Below, in pieces: positions 28,716-39,237 of a stretch of 64,000 nt of DNA. The DNA is taken from NCBI RefSeq assembly GCF_000467185.1, contig NZ_BATM01000001.1:62001-126000 (forward strand), written 5' to 3'. The notes under the pieces were generated by a model. That model ran no database searches and was not told the DNA's origin. It saw only the letters and a list, made by a program, of their open reading frames with translations. A program made the position numbers and the translations under genes. Position 1 is the first letter of the stretch. Each line of letters starts with the position of its first letter. The stretch is from Vibrio ezurae NBRC 102218 (GTDB lineage Bacteria; Pseudomonadota; Gammaproteobacteria; Enterobacterales; Vibrionaceae).

Positions 28716-29554
28716 AGTGCTTCTGTAGGCGCTTGGCAACGTGGCTTTGCTTCTGCATAGGCGACATCGGCTAAAGCGCTTGCGTTACCATCAATCACTT
28801 CACCAAACTGAAATAAGGTAAACTCACCCGGCTTAAGCCTGTGCCATACTTCATCTTGAGTCAGCGGTTGGGTAGCGATAATAGACACCACATCATTTGG
28901 TGTGGTTTCCTCTTGGAAGTTAATAGTGACATCTTCGTCAATTAAACTTGCCTTACCAAAAGGGGCTCTACGCGTGATGTAATAAAGGTGGTTTGTACAG
29001 TAGGCCAGTACATACTCACCGTCTGAAAGCAGCATATTAAATACGCCCATCTCTCTTAGTTCATCACACTTCTCTACCAAAAATTGAAACACCTCTTTCA
29101 TATCTTGAGGTGGCTCAGGGTAACGAGCTTCTAGATTATCTAATATCCAACAAAACGCTTTTTCGCTGTCTGTTTCTCCCACTGAGCGGTGACGAGATAC
29201 AGGTAGCGCTTGATAGCCTGTTAATTGGCCATTATGAGCAAAGGTCCAGTAACGTCCCCATAACTCACGAGTAAACGGGTGGGTATTTTCTAAATTGACC
29301 CCACCGCGATTCGCTTGCCTAATATGACTAACAACGGCACAACTCTTGATAGGATAGCTTTGTACCAACTCTGCAATTTTTGAATCGCAGCTTGGATTAG
29401 GATCTTTAAAGGTACGAAACCCTTTTCCTTCATAAAAGGTGATCCCCCAGCCGTCTCTGTGCGGGCCAGTATTACCCCCACGTTGAATCAGGCCGGTAAA
29501 GCTAAAACAGATATCTGTTGGCACATTAGCGCTCATGCCAAGCAGTTCACACAT
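28712..29554 (-). CDS. Class II glutamine amidotransferase-like protein (YafJ)
   Basis: A protein of 280 residues with the Ntn-type N-terminal nucleophile Cys2 after the initiator Met (MCELLGMSANVPTD), the PHRDGWGITFYEGKG motif and SHIRQANRGG. This is the YafJ type of glutaminase domain with no synthetase half. Its acceptor is not known. It overlaps the protease gene by four bases at their 3' ends. It is next to gmhA, as in Escherichia coli. Confidence 0.9.
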   Translation of the reverse strand: MCELLGMSANVPTDICFSFTGLIQRGGNTGPHRDGWGITFYEGKGFRTFKDPNPSCDSKIAELVQSYPIKSCAVVSHIRQANRGGVNLENTHPFTRELWGRYWTFAHNGQLTGYQALPVSRHRSVGETDSEKAFCWILDNLEARYPEPPQDMKEVFQFLVEKCDELREMGVFNMLLSDGEYVLAYCTNHLYYITRRAPFGKASLIDEDVTINFQEETTPNDVVSIIATQPLTQDEVWHRLKPGEFTLFQFGEVIDGNASALADVAYAEAKPRCQAPTEAL

Positions 29555-29589
29555 ACAAATCTCCTACTAAGGTTTTCGTTGTTTCTAGA

Positions 29590-30168
29590 TTAAGCTTCCA
29601 TTTCTTTTTCGATTAATTGAATAATGATATGGATGATTTTAATGTGGATTTCTTGAATGCGATCCGCATACCCAAAGTGTGGTACGCGCACTTCAACATC
29701 CGCCACACCGGCCATTTTACCACCATCTTTACCGGTTAAGGCGATCGTTTTCATGCCTTTTTCTTTGGCCGCTTCAATGGCTTTTAAAATGTTGCCAGAA
29801 TTACCCGAAGTAGACAGACCAAACAGCACGTCACCTTGTTGACCAACCGCTTCTACATAACGAGAAAATACAAAGTCATAGCCAAAATCGTTACTCACGC
29901 ATGATAGGTGACTTGGATCTGAAATCGCAATACCAGGATAGCCAGGTCTGTTCTCACGGTAACGACCTGTCAATTCTTCAGCAAAGTGCATAGCATCACA
30001 ATGAGAACCACCATTACCACAAGATAATACTTTACCGCCTTGCTTAAATGAGTCAGCAATCGTTTTAGCCGCTAATTCTATCTGTGCAATGTTATTGTCA
30101 TCGGATAAAAATGCCTGCAAGACAGTAGCAGCTTCAGATAGCTCACTCTTGATAAGGTCTTGGTACAT
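29590..30168 (-). CDS. gmhA: Phosphoheptose isomerase GmhA
   Basis: A protein of 192 residues, the standard length. It converts sedoheptulose 7-phosphate to D-glycero-D-manno-heptose 7-phosphate for the inner core of lipopolysaccharide. The SIS fold motifs include [33 protein letters not shown] and the C-terminal histidines in [18 protein letters not shown]. It is 35 bases upstream of yafJ and divergent from fadE, an old enterobacterial arrangement. Confidence 0.96.
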   Translation of the reverse strand: MYQDLIKSELSEAATVLQAFLSDDNNIAQIELAAKTIADSFKQGGKVLSCGNGGSHCDAMHFAEELTGRYRENRPGYPGIAISDPSHLSCVSNDFGYDFVFSRYVEAVGQQGDVLFGLSTSGNSGNILKAIEAAKEKGMKTIALTGKDGGKMAGVADVEVRVPHFGYADRIQEIHIKIIHIIIQLIEKEMEA

Positions 30169-30383
30169 AGCCGATCTCTCCTAAATTTATATGCTGTTGG
30201 CGTAGCCTCGAATGTAACAAGAAAAGTTTAGCAGTGTCGAGAGCCATGTTGTCAGATTTCGCACTCAATTGTTTCATTGTCTACTATTGCACCACCTTTC
30301 CTACTCCTCCCCCACTGACGACTCATTTCACAAAACAAGCACCCTCACTCTTTACAAAATCTTAACATTTGTAATACTTAGAT

Positions 30384-30400
30384 AACTGGTTCGACCTCTT
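30384..30400. promoter_or_regulatory. FadR-type operator upstream of fadE
   Basis: AACTGGTTCGACCTCTT matches the FadR pattern (AACTGGTCNGACC plus a half-conserved tail) and lies 68 bases upstream of the fadE start. Candidate promoter hexamers TTTACA (30351-30356) and TAATAC (30372-30377) are just upstream, with a short 15-base spacer. FadR would repress fadE until long-chain acyl-CoA binds. The rest of the 300-base gmhA-fadE gap shows nothing else. Confidence 0.75.
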
Positions 30401-30468
30401 ACCTTTGTTTGTTGTGTTTCTAAGCTTAGATTTGGGTTGTGAATATGATCAACGGAGAGACCTTTTAC

Positions 30469-32916
30469 ATGGAAATATTTTTTGCTCTGCTCACTTTAGT
30501 AGTGGTTTCAGGCGCTTGCCTCTATCAACGAAAGTCTTTGTTTATCAGCTTTGTGGCGAACACTTTTGCATTGCTCGTGTGCTCATTGGTGCTTGGGGTT
30601 TCCTTTGTTGCTTGGTTTTTCCTACTCACTATTACCGCCTTCATGGTGTTTGACCAGTGGCGACAAAACACCGTAACCAAAAAGGTACTCAAGGCATTTA
30701 AAAGCGTGCTTCCCCCAATGTCTCAGACCGAAAAAGAAGCGCTGGATGCCGGAACAACGTGGTGGGAGGCTGAATTATTTCAAGGTAAACCCAATTGGCA
30801 GTTTTTAAAGGATATCCCTAAATCTGAACTGAGCGCTGAAGAAAAAGCCTTTCTTGATGGTCCCGTCAATGAGCTTTGCGCCATGATTAATGATTACGAC
30901 ATTACCCATGAGCGCGCCGATATGCCGCCAGAAGTGTGGCAGTTTCTAAAGGACAACAAATTCTTCGCCATGATCATAAAGAAACAATATGGCGGTTTGG
31001 AGTTCTCAGCTTATGCTCAAGCGCTTGTTTTACAACGATTAGCAGGATGCTCGATTGTCGTTGCTTCAACGGTAGGTGTACCAAATTCTCTAGGACCGGG
31101 CGAACTGCTACAAATGTACGGTACAGAAGAGCAGCGTGATCATTACCTTCCCCGATTGGCAAACGGGCAAGAGATCCCTTGTTTTGCATTAACCAGCCCA
31201 GAAGCCGGTTCAGATGCCGGAGCCATTCCCGATTATGGTGTTGTGTGTAAAGGCAAGTGGCAAGGAAAAGACGTACTGGGCATGCGTCTCACATGGAATA
31301 AACGCTATATCACCCTCGCCCCTGTTGCCACCGTACTTGGACTTGCTTTTAAACTCAGAGATCCAGAAGGCTTACTCGGTGATAAGGAAGATCTCGGCAT
31401 CACCTGTGCGCTGATCCCTACCCAACTAGAGGGGGTGAAAATTGGTCGTAGACACTTCCCTTTAAATATCCCTTTTCAAAATGGCCCAACTCAAGCCAAC
31501 AATTTATTTGTCCCTCTCGATTTCATCATTGGTGGACACAAAATGGCAGGACAAGGTTGGAAAATGCTAGTGGAGTGCTTATCCGTTGGACGCGCAATTA
31601 CTCTACCTTCAACCAACACAGGGGGCATCAAAACCAACGCCCTAGCCATCGGTGCTTATGCGCGTATTCGTCGTCAATTTAAACAACCTATTGGTCGCAT
31701 GGAAGGTATCGAAGAGCCACTGGCGCGTATTGCCGGCAGTGCTTACTTACTGGAAGGCGCCAACCTACTCACTATGGGAGCGATCGACAACGGTGCTAAG
31801 CCTTCGGTGATCTCTGCCATTGTCAAATTCCACTGTACTAATCTTGGGCAAAAAGCCGCCATCGATGCCATGGATATCGCAGGTGGTAAAGGAGTCATGT
31901 TAGGGCCTTCAAACTTCTTAGGTCGCGCCTATCAGGGATCACCTATCTCAGTGACCGTTGAAGGGGCCAATATATTAACCCGCTCGTTGATGATTTATGG
32001 TCAAGGGGCCATCCGCTGTCACCCTTATGTATTAAAAGAGATGGAAATTGCCCATTCAGAAGCGCCTGATGCACTCGCACAATTTGATAAAGCGCTGTTT
32101 GGGCACATTGGTTTTGCTATGAGTAATCTGTCACGCAGTTTAGTGTTCGGAATAACCGATGGTATCGGCTCGGATGCGCCAACAAAAGACGCAACTAAGC
32201 GGTACTATCAACAGCTCAACCGCTATAGCGCCAACCTTGCCTTTTTATCTGACATATCAATGGCATTCCTTGGGGGGTCATTAAAACGCAAAGAGCGTCT
32301 ATCGGCACGTTTAGCGGATATGTTAGGGCAGCTCTACCTATGTTCCGCTATGTTAAAACGCTTTGAACTCGACGGCAGTCCAAAAGAGGATCTCGCTTTA
32401 GTGCATTGGAGCGCACAAGATAGCCTATTTAAAATTGAATCGGCGATGTACGACTTTTTGCTGAACTTCCCTGTAAAATGGGTTGGATTAAAACTGCGAG
32501 TATTATTGATGCCGATAGGACGCGTACGTAAAGCGCCCTCGGATAAACTTGATAGTCAACTGGCGAAGATCCTACAAACTCCAAGTGCGACTCGCACAAG
32601 GCTTGGACGAAACCAATACTTTGAGCCGTCTAAATACTGTGTCCATGGGCAACTAGAATTAGCATTAACCGTGGTGCTGCAAGCTGAGCCTATTTTTGAC
32701 AAAGTCTGTCAACAGCTAGGGCAACGTCGAGCATTTACTCAGTTAGATAAGGTTGCAGAACTGGGTTTGGAGGCCAATATCATTAATCAAGAAGAAGCTG
32801 AAATATTACAAGAGGCAGAACTACACAGACTGAAAAGCATTAATGTGGATGATTTTGATCCTGAGCATTTACCTGCCAAAGTAAAACAAGAGCAAGCACT
32901 GTGTAGCGCTCATTAA
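30469..32916 (+). CDS. fadE: Acyl-CoA dehydrogenase FadE
   Basis: I start it at 30469 ([18 protein letters not shown]), with GGAGA about ten bases upstream; the frame stays open ten codons further. The length is 815 residues, as in Escherichia coli (814). It has an N-terminal hydrophobic region (about 1-60) and the long acyl-CoA dehydrogenase domains, with [32 protein letters not shown] and [25 protein letters not shown]. It performs the first step of fatty acid beta-oxidation with FAD. A FadR-type operator lies upstream. Confidence 0.96.
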   Translation: MEIFFALLTLVVVSGACLYQRKSLFISFVANTFALLVCSLVLGVSFVAWFFLLTITAFMVFDQWRQNTVTKKVLKAFKSVLPPMSQTEKEALDAGTTWWEAELFQGKPNWQFLKDIPKSELSAEEKAFLDGPVNELCAMINDYDITHERADMPPEVWQFLKDNKFFAMIIKKQYGGLEFSAYAQALVLQRLAGCSIVVASTVGVPNSLGPGELLQMYGTEEQRDHYLPRLANGQEIPCFALTSPEAGSDAGAIPDYGVVCKGKWQGKDVLGMRLTWNKRYITLAPVATVLGLAFKLRDPEGLLGDKEDLGITCALIPTQLEGVKIGRRHFPLNIPFQNGPTQANNLFVPLDFIIGGHKMAGQGWKMLVECLSVGRAITLPSTNTGGIKTNALAIGAYARIRRQFKQPIGRMEGIEEPLARIAGSAYLLEGANLLTMGAIDNGAKPSVISAIVKFHCTNLGQKAAIDAMDIAGGKGVMLGPSNFLGRAYQGSPISVTVEGANILTRSLMIYGQGAIRCHPYVLKEMEIAHSEAPDALAQFDKALFGHIGFAMSNLSRSLVFGITDGIGSDAPTKDATKRYYQQLNRYSANLAFLSDISMAFLGGSLKRKERLSARLADMLGQLYLCSAMLKRFELDGSPKEDLALVHWSAQDSLFKIESAMYDFLLNFPVKWVGLKLRVLLMPIGRVRKAPSDKLDSQLAKILQTPSATRTRLGRNQYFEPSKYCVHGQLELALTVVLQAEPIFDKVCQQLGQRRAFTQLDKVAELGLEANIINQEEAEILQEAELHRLKSINVDDFDPEHLPAKVKQEQALCSAH

Positions 32917-32944
32917 CCGCCGGTAAACATTCGTTCACAATGAA

Positions 32945-32970
32945 AATAGCCCTGAAGATTCAGGGCTATT
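32945..32970. terminator. Stem-loop between fadE and dnaQ
   Basis: A 12-base-pair inverted repeat (AATAGCCCTGAA / TTCAGGGCTATT) with almost no loop, between convergent fadE and dnaQ. The T run on the minus side is short, so it may serve mainly dnaQ. Confidence 0.7.
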
Positions 32971-33002
32971 AAGTCTTAATCAGTACAGCGTTTTTGATAA
33001 CC

Positions 33003-33725
33003 TTACCAACTCAACTCATCTGAAATTAAACCAAGACGCTCGGCATGAGCGACTAACTCTTCTTCACTGGCTTGGATAATTCGTAAAGGTGCACGCCCCT
33101 CTGCGACCCGCTGAATCGTTGATCCTGCCGCCCCTTCAGAATTTCCACCACCAAACTGAATCGCCGTTTGACCACCGGTCATAAACAGGTACACATCAGC
33201 CAATATCTCAGCATCGAGTAATGCGCCGTGGAGCACACGAGCGGAAATATCGATAGTAAAGTGTTTGGCCAATGAGTCTAAGTTTTTACGCGCAGGCATA
33301 TTGGGCAAGCGTTTTGCCATTGCCAGGGTATCGGTAATTTTACAGTAGTCTTGGGTTTTACCGACTGAGGCGCCTATTTTGCTAAATTCATAGTCCATAA
33401 AGCCGACATCGAAGGGCGCGTTGTGTGCGACTAGCTCAGCGCCATCAATAAACTCAAGAAACTCTTGATGAACGTCTTTATATTCGGGTTTATCGAGCAA
33501 AAACTCATCAGTAATACCGTGGACTGCAATCGCATCAGGCTGAATCTCACGATCAGGTTTAATATAAACGTGAAAGTGACGACCTGTTAATTTACGGTTT
33601 ACTATCTCAACCGCACCAATCTCAATGATTCGATGCCCAAGATAAGTAGGACCGCCTTCGCGGTTCATACCGGTTGTTTCTGTATCGAGCACCACGATGC
33701 GGCGCGAATTGTTACTAGTATTCAT
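33003..33725 (-). CDS. dnaQ: DNA polymerase III epsilon subunit (proofreading exonuclease)
   Basis: A protein of 240 residues. The exonuclease motifs are Exo [12 protein letters not shown] (Asp14, Glu16), Exo II in [15 protein letters not shown] and Exo III in [14 protein letters not shown]. It removes misinserted bases in the replicative polymerase; the alpha subunit gene dnaE is in the same window. The C-terminal part (about 185-240) holds the segment that binds alpha. It is divergent from rnhA with only 58 bases between starts, the usual arrangement. Confidence 0.97.
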   Translation of the reverse strand: MNTSNNSRRIVVLDTETTGMNREGGPTYLGHRIIEIGAVEIVNRKLTGRHFHVYIKPDREIQPDAIAVHGITDEFLLDKPEYKDVHQEFLEFIDGAELVAHNAPFDVGFMDYEFSKIGASVGKTQDYCKITDTLAMAKRLPNMPARKNLDSLAKHFTIDISARVLHGALLDAEILADVYLFMTGGQTAIQFGGGNSEGAAGSTIQRVAEGRAPLRIIQASEEELVAHAERLGLISDELSW

Positions 33726-33783
33726 AAAATTAAAACTGTGTCAGACTAAAGGTAAGGCTGTTATTAGGCAATCATATCAAATC

Positions 33784-34248
33784 ATGAATAAACAAGTTGA
33801 GATTTTCACCGATGGCTCGTGCTTAGGTAACCCCGGTCCCGGTGGCTATGGCATCGTTATGCGCTACAAAGAACACGAGAAGCTAATTTCTAAAGGCTTC
33901 ACAATGACCACCAACAACCGTATGGAAATGATGGCGGCAGTAGAAGGGCTAAAACTTCTTAAAGAGCCGTGCAAAGTGGTATTGACCACTGATAGTCAAT
34001 ACGTACGCCAAGGCATCACCCAATGGATCCATGGTTGGAAAAAACGAGATTGGAAAACATCCAATAAAAAGCCCGTTAAAAACGCCGACCTTTGGCAGGC
34101 TCTCGATGCAGAAAGTCAGCGTCATGACGTTGAATGGAAATGGGTGAAAGGTCATGCCGGTCACCGAGAGAATGAAATTTGTGACGACATCGCTCGCCAA
34201 GCTGCTGAGTCTCCTACCGACGAAGATACCGGTTATCAACCCTCTTAA
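33784..34248 (+). CDS. rnhA: Ribonuclease HI
   Basis: I start it at 33784 ([21 protein letters not shown]), which gives 154 residues, the family length; the longer frame runs back across the dnaQ start and has no support. The active-site acids are Asp10, Glu48 (NRMEMMA) and Asp70 (LTTDSQYV), with the late His and Asp in [16 protein letters not shown]. The enzyme cuts the RNA of RNA-DNA hybrids. It shares the intergenic promoter region with dnaQ. Confidence 0.97.
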   Translation: MNKQVEIFTDGSCLGNPGPGGYGIVMRYKEHEKLISKGFTMTTNNRMEMMAAVEGLKLLKEPCKVVLTTDSQYVRQGITQWIHGWKKRDWKTSNKKPVKNADLWQALDAESQRHDVEWKWVKGHAGHRENEICDDIARQAAESPTDEDTGYQPS

Positions 34249-34252
34249 GCTG

Positions 34253-34280
34253 ACATTAGTGCGTTAGCGCACTAATGTTT
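34253..34280. terminator. Terminator between convergent rnhA and yafS
   Basis: A perfect 11-base-pair stem (ACATTAGTGCG / CGCACTAATGT) with a four-base loop, directly after the rnhA stop; it reaches into the last codons of the methyltransferase gene. Confidence 0.72.
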
Positions 34281-34997
34281 AACTCGGCAATTCACTCTGA
34301 CTGGGGCAAGGCGACGCTTTAGCTTCCAGTGAGGTTTGATAGGCTTTAATGGATAGGTTCGCTTGCGCGCAACAATAAAGTATTGACTGCAAAAAGGGTT
34401 GCCCCAATTCCCTATTCCATTTTCAAGCCAAGTCCATATCGCTCTTTGCTTTTTCACTGGCACCAACCCATAGCTGTCCATATGTACCACTTGATAGTTA
34501 AGAAGACTTAACCAATCTTTGACCCTATGTGGGGTAAACATTCGGCCACACCAAGGCATACTGCGTTTGCGCCATGGCATAAGACTATTTAGCCCTGATA
34601 AGCTAATTGGATTAAAACCGGTCAAAATAAGATAACCATCATCAATCATGACTCTATCCACCTCTCGCAGTAAACGATGCGGATCTAGACAATAATCCAA
34701 TTGATGGGCCATCAATACTACGTCTATGCTCTTTTCTAAAAAGGGCAAATCATACGCATCAGCTATCACATTATGTATGGGATTTTTGATGTCTAGGTTG
34801 ATTTGATGCTGAATATTACAGTTACAACTGGTAATCTCACAGCTTAAACCACCTAATTTAAGCATGTGGTAGCCAAATAATTTAGGGCACCACTCATCCA
34901 AACGCATCTGTATAGCGTCACGAACCCACTGATGTTTAGGCAGGTCATCCCATGAATGGGGTTGGGTTATTTTCCGTGATATCCGAGCTGGTCGCAT
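34272..34997 (-). CDS. SAM-dependent methyltransferase-like protein (YafS)
   Basis: A protein of 241 residues with a class I methyltransferase pattern: YDLPFLEKSIDVVLMAHQLDYCLDPHRLLREVDRVMIDDGYLIL is spread over the SAM-binding half, followed by TGFNPISLSGL. The N-terminal motif I is weak, as in YafS of Escherichia coli. The substrate is not known. It lies between rnhA and gloB, the conserved order, and is divergent from gloB. Confidence 0.88.
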   Translation of the reverse strand: MRPARISRKITQPHSWDDLPKHQWVRDAIQMRLDEWCPKLFGYHMLKLGGLSCEITSCNCNIQHQINLDIKNPIHNVIADAYDLPFLEKSIDVVLMAHQLDYCLDPHRLLREVDRVMIDDGYLILTGFNPISLSGLNSLMPWRKRSMPWCGRMFTPHRVKDWLSLLNYQVVHMDSYGLVPVKKQRAIWTWLENGIGNWGNPFCSQYFIVARKRTYPLKPIKPHWKLKRRLAPVRVNCRVKH

Positions 34998-35035
34998 TCA
35001 GCAGTCATCCGTAAAGAAACAATAGGAATATCTTA

Positions 35036-35794
35036 ATGTTAGTCGTAAAAAGCATACCTGCATTTAATGATAATTACATCTGGCTTATTCACAATAACCA
35101 AGGTCAATGTGCCATTGTCGATCCGGGTGATGCAACTCCTGTTTTGGCGTACCTAAAAGAGCATGATCTGCAACTGACGACAATACTGCTCACTCATCAT
35201 CATTCAGATCATATTGGTGGTGTATCAGAGCTTAAACGTGAATTTCCCGAAGTCACCATTGTTGGCCCGAAAAAAGACGCCGTAGCGGGACTGACACACT
35301 CTGTAGGATCAGGACAACAGTTGGAACTGTTTGGTGAGCACTTCTTAGTTCTAGATTTACCAGGACACACCTTAGGGCACATTGGTTTTGTCGGTGATGG
35401 CAAACTGTTTTGTGGTGATGTGCTGTTCTCAGCAGGTTGTGGCCGAGTCTTTGAAGGAACGCCAGCGCAAATGTGGCAATCACTACAAAAACTCGCGTCT
35501 TTGCCTGTAGAAACCGAAGTGTATAGCGCACATGAATACACCTCGAATAACTTATCCTTTGCCATGGCAATCGAACCGAGTAACCCACAGTTACAAATTT
35601 ACCGAGAAAAAGTGAATCAGCTTCGCGCGCATCAAAAGCCTACGCTACCGACCACAATTGAACAAGAAAAGTGGATTAACCCATTTTTAAGGGTAGATAT
35701 ACCGGAAGTTATTAATTCAGTCGCACATAAAACTGATGATCTGACTCCTGAAGGGGTTTTTACCGCACTGCGTAAATGGAAAGATAGCTTCTAA
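35036..35794 (+). CDS. gloB: Hydroxyacylglutathione hydrolase (glyoxalase II)
   Basis: A metallo-beta-lactamase fold protein of 252 residues. The binuclear site is [15 protein letters not shown]: His54, His56, Asp58 and His59 in [11 protein letters not shown], then the later His in [11 protein letters not shown], Asp in [12 protein letters not shown], and [10 protein letters not shown]. It hydrolyses S-lactoylglutathione in methylglyoxal detoxification. It is followed by mltD after 107 bases. Confidence 0.96.
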   Translation: MLVVKSIPAFNDNYIWLIHNNQGQCAIVDPGDATPVLAYLKEHDLQLTTILLTHHHSDHIGGVSELKREFPEVTIVGPKKDAVAGLTHSVGSGQQLELFGEHFLVLDLPGHTLGHIGFVGDGKLFCGDVLFSAGCGRVFEGTPAQMWQSLQKLASLPVETEVYSAHEYTSNNLSFAMAIEPSNPQLQIYREKVNQLRAHQKPTLPTTIEQEKWINPFLRVDIPEVINSVAHKTDDLTPEGVFTALRKWKDSF

Positions 35795-35901
35795 TTCAGT
35801 ACACTCTGGCACAATATTGAATTTATGCCCATTGACTGGTTCATCAAACTTCGCAAGTGAGATAACGAACAATGGAAAAGACATTGCACGAAGGCTTTTG
35901 A

Positions 35902-37491
35902 ATGAAATTGAAATACAGCTGGATATTAGCTCTGGTACTTACGGGCTGTCAGACTCCGCAGCAGCCCACTGAACAAGAGGTCACCGAGCTTCCTCCAACA
36001 ACACAAGAAAGCCAAGTTGAGGTCGCGCCACCCGCTCAAGAAGCCCCTAAAGAAACGGCGCAACAGCCCGTAGAAGAAGTGGAAAAAGCGCCAGAGTTAA
36101 CCCCTCAGCAGCAACAAGATTTATGGAAACGTATTGGCATGCAACTTAAGCTGCCTGTCGCTGACGATAAAAAAGTAGAATATTACCGCAATTGGTATAT
36201 CAAGCACCCAAGCCACCTAAGAACGGTCTCGAAAAGAGCTGAACCGTATCTGTACCTGATTGTTGAAAAAATCGAACAGAAAAACCTTCCTATGGAACTG
36301 GCTTTATTACCTGTCGTAGAAAGCTCTTTTGACGCTTTTGCCTATTCTCATGGCAGCGCAGCGGGCCTATGGCAGTTTATCCCAGGAACGGGCAAGTGGT
36401 ACGGCCTTGAACAAAACTATTGGTATGATGGTCGCCGTGATGTAGAAGCCTCTACTGACGCGGCGTTAAAATACCTAAGCGATCTTAACAATCGCTTTGA
36501 CGGAAACTGGAATCATGCGATTGCCTCCTACAACAGTGGCGGTGGACGCGTAAGCAGTGCGATTCGTAAAAACCGTCGCCTTAACAAACCCACCGACTTT
36601 TTCTCATTGGAGTTGCCACAAGAAACCAGCGCTTATGTGCCTAAATTAATGGCGATTGCGGATATCGTGGCGCACCAAGAGAAATACGGCGTTGAGATCC
36701 CGCCGATTGAAAACAAGCCTGTCCTTGTTAAGGTTGACCCAAAAGAGCAACTCGATCTTGGTATTGCTGCTCAATATGCAGATATCACGGTAAAAGAGCT
36801 GCAAAGCTACAACCCGGCCTATAACCAATGGGCGACTGCGCCAGATGGACCGCATCAGTTATTAATTCCTATTGATAAGAAAGATCAGTTCATGGCTCAG
36901 GTTGAAAAAAACCGTGGTAAAGGCGTTAAGTTAATACGCTATAAGGTTCAACCGGGCGATAGCCTTGGCCTTATTGCGCAAAAGCACAACACCACCATTA
37001 AGGTTATTCAAACCGCGAATGGCATGTCTAATGTCAATATTAGAGCGGGACACTACCTGTTGATCCCGACTTCAACAAAATCAAACAGTGCGTACATTCT
37101 AAGTGCAGAAAATCGCCTCAAGCAGACACAATCTCGCAGCCGTGGAGACTACAAAGAAACGCATACTGTGAAATCCGGTGACAGCTTTTGGACTATCGCC
37201 AAACAGCACAATGTCTCTGTACAATCTTTAGCGAAATGGAACGGCATGGCGCCCAAAGATACTCTGCGCGTTGGTCAAAAGTTAGTTGTGTGGAAGAAGG
37301 GCTCTGCTGGCGCCGTCATGCGTACCGTTTACTACAATGTGCGCAGTGGAGACAGCATCAGCAGTATTGCGCATCGCTTTAAAGTACGCACCAGTGACGT
37401 GATCAAATGGAACAACTTGAACACGTCAAAATACCTAAAACTAGGACAAAAACTGAAACTGTATGTCGATGTGACTAAAGTGACGGTTTAG
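35902..37491 (+). CDS. mltD: Membrane-bound lytic murein transglycosylase D
   Basis: A protein of 529 residues with a lipoprotein signal (LALVLTGC, Cys16), a Gln/Pro/Glu-rich linker, the lytic transglycosylase domain with the catalytic Glu140 in LLPVVESSFDAFAYS and the GLWQFIPGTGKWYG motif, and three C-terminal LysM domains (about 348-392, 420-465, 474-522). Escherichia coli MltD is shorter and has two LysM repeats. It cleaves the glycan strand to anhydro-muropeptides. Its last 17 bases overlap the convergent yafD-like gene. Confidence 0.95.
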   Translation: MKLKYSWILALVLTGCQTPQQPTEQEVTELPPTTQESQVEVAPPAQEAPKETAQQPVEEVEKAPELTPQQQQDLWKRIGMQLKLPVADDKKVEYYRNWYIKHPSHLRTVSKRAEPYLYLIVEKIEQKNLPMELALLPVVESSFDAFAYSHGSAAGLWQFIPGTGKWYGLEQNYWYDGRRDVEASTDAALKYLSDLNNRFDGNWNHAIASYNSGGGRVSSAIRKNRRLNKPTDFFSLELPQETSAYVPKLMAIADIVAHQEKYGVEIPPIENKPVLVKVDPKEQLDLGIAAQYADITVKELQSYNPAYNQWATAPDGPHQLLIPIDKKDQFMAQVEKNRGKGVKLIRYKVQPGDSLGLIAQKHNTTIKVIQTANGMSNVNIRAGHYLLIPTSTKSNSAYILSAENRLKQTQSRSRGDYKETHTVKSGDSFWTIAKQHNVSVQSLAKWNGMAPKDTLRVGQKLVVWKKGSAGAVMRTVYYNVRSGDSISSIAHRFKVRTSDVIKWNNLNTSKYLKLGQKLKLYVDVTKVTV

Positions 37492-38362
37492 TCGGCATTA
37501 GCGCAAAACGTGCTAGCAAAGGATTATGATCAGAGGCGTCACTTGTTGGCGCCTCTGCTGTGATTAACTGCAAGTCACGATAATAGATATGATCCAATAC
37601 ATGCCCATTCATAAATTCTGAACGTTGCCCCCTAGGAAACTGCGCTTCTTTAAAATGCGCTTGCGACATAATAGCGCTCAATGCTTCCATTCGTGTATCA
37701 CTCCACGTATTAAAGTCCCCACCAAAGAGAACCGGACCTTGATGTCGCTGTAACTCATCTACCAATGTCAATACCTGTTGCTGATACTCCTCAGTACCCG
37801 CAGTAAAGTTAATCGCATGCAAATTCCCCACAGCCAGCACAGTGCCATCGGATAACGGATAAGTGGCAAACAGGGCCGATTTAGGCAGTTGTAACCAAGG
37901 TTCTGAGTTCAAATGAGCACAGATGCGAATAGGGTAAACTGGGGCTAAATTGAGGACACCAGCGCTGACATCAAACGCTTCAAATGCTTTTGCTTGTTGC
38001 CCTACCCACTTGATTTGATACAACCAATCTTTAAATTCGTCAGTTAAACTCACCTCTTGCAACAGCGCGAGTTGCTTTCCTTGCAATAACTGATTGAGGA
38101 CGGGTTTCCAGTTCTCTCTATTTTGCTTATAGAGATTCCACACCAACACATCAATCAATCCGTCGTTGTCCAATACCGCTCCGTTTTGCGCAAACTCCTG
38201 ACACTCAAAAGGACTCTCCTGTTGGCTATCTGTAATGCCATCAGTGAGCAATATGTGTTGCGACGTTGGGACGAAAAACACACGGTTAAAGATTGCTACA
38301 ACAGCAATGACTACTCCCAAAACAATGAATATAAACCAGCGTGTTTTTTTAAGCGATGCCAT
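37475..38362 (-). CDS. Endonuclease/exonuclease/phosphatase family protein (YafD-like)
   Basis: A protein of 295 residues with one N-terminal membrane segment (about 8-28, RWFIFIVLGVVIAVVAIFN), then the EEP fold: DVLVWNLYKQNR, LLQEVSL (catalytic Glu), LFGGDFNTWSD and the C-terminal SDASDHNPLLARF with the catalytic Asp-His pair. The active centre looks complete. The membrane segment suggests it acts in the periplasm or at the membrane. It converges on mltD with a 17-base overlap. The substrate is not assigned. Confidence 0.88.
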   Translation of the reverse strand: MASLKKTRWFIFIVLGVVIAVVAIFNRVFFVPTSQHILLTDGITDSQQESPFECQEFAQNGAVLDNDGLIDVLVWNLYKQNRENWKPVLNQLLQGKQLALLQEVSLTDEFKDWLYQIKWVGQQAKAFEAFDVSAGVLNLAPVYPIRICAHLNSEPWLQLPKSALFATYPLSDGTVLAVGNLHAINFTAGTEEYQQQVLTLVDELQRHQGPVLFGGDFNTWSDTRMEALSAIMSQAHFKEAQFPRGQRSEFMNGHVLDHIYYRDLQLITAEAPTSDASDHNPLLARFALMPTKPSL

Positions 38363-38402
38363 AAATCACCTGTTGCAGATAATGATTTTTAGTCCAAAAT
38401 AA

Positions 38403-38430
38403 CAAGCCCCCGCACGGTGGCAGGGGCTTA
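38403..38430 (-). terminator. Terminator downstream of glnB
   Basis: A seven-base-pair GC-rich stem (AAGCCCC / GGGGCTT) with additional pairing toward the loop, then TGTTATTTT on the minus strand, about 40 bases after the glnB stop. Confidence 0.7.
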
Positions 38431-38467
38431 AAAGATGAATCTAGTATAAAAGGAATAGCACCTAAAA

Positions 38468-38815
<348 letters not shown>

Positions 38816-38921
38816 CTAATTTGTTTAGCCAATTGCAAGTCCAAGTATTATCAATGTTTTTCCCAAAATTACCAAATAGGAATTCACCAATATTTCGTTA
38901 TGCCAAGGCAAAACCGTATGA

Positions 38922-39233
38922 TTATTTCATTGAAGCATAGTAAGCCGCTAAATTTTCCATATCTTGCTCATTGAGTAATGACGCTTGCGCCTGCATCACC
39001 ACAGCTAAGCCACCGCTTCTTTCTTTGGCTTTATAAGCTTTTAGTGAGCTCACAATGTACTTAGCATTTTGTCCGTTTAGATGCGGGTAGCCGTCGATCA
39101 TCGACTTACCATTTGCTCCGTGACAAGCCGCGCAGATCTGTGCTTTTGCTTTACCCGCTTCAATATCTGCAGCATTCGCCGTTGCACCGATAACTGATGC
39201 TAAAAGAGCGGCTACAACGAGAGACTTTTTCAT
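38922..39233 (-). CDS. Small periplasmic c-type cytochrome
   Basis: I start it at 39233 ([21 protein letters not shown]), giving 103 residues with a good signal peptide and an AAGGT site; the longer frame reads back into tilS. The heme motif CAACHG uses Cys34, Cys37 and His38, and the likely axial methionine is in [10 protein letters not shown]. The mature protein of about 80 residues is like cytochrome c4/c5 or c-553 domains. It probably carries electrons in the periplasm; its partner is not known. It starts five bases after the tilS stop. Confidence 0.9.
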   Translation of the reverse strand: MKKSLVVAALLASVIGATANAADIEAGKAKAQICAACHGANGKSMIDGYPHLNGQNAKYIVSSLKAYKAKERSGGLAVVMQAQASLLNEQDMENLAAYYASMK

Positions 39234-39237
39234 AATA

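Noticed and set aside
30439..30468. GTG start of fadE ten codons upstream
   Set aside because: The ATG at 30469 has GGAGA at usable distance and gives the length and hydrophobic N-terminus of the family.
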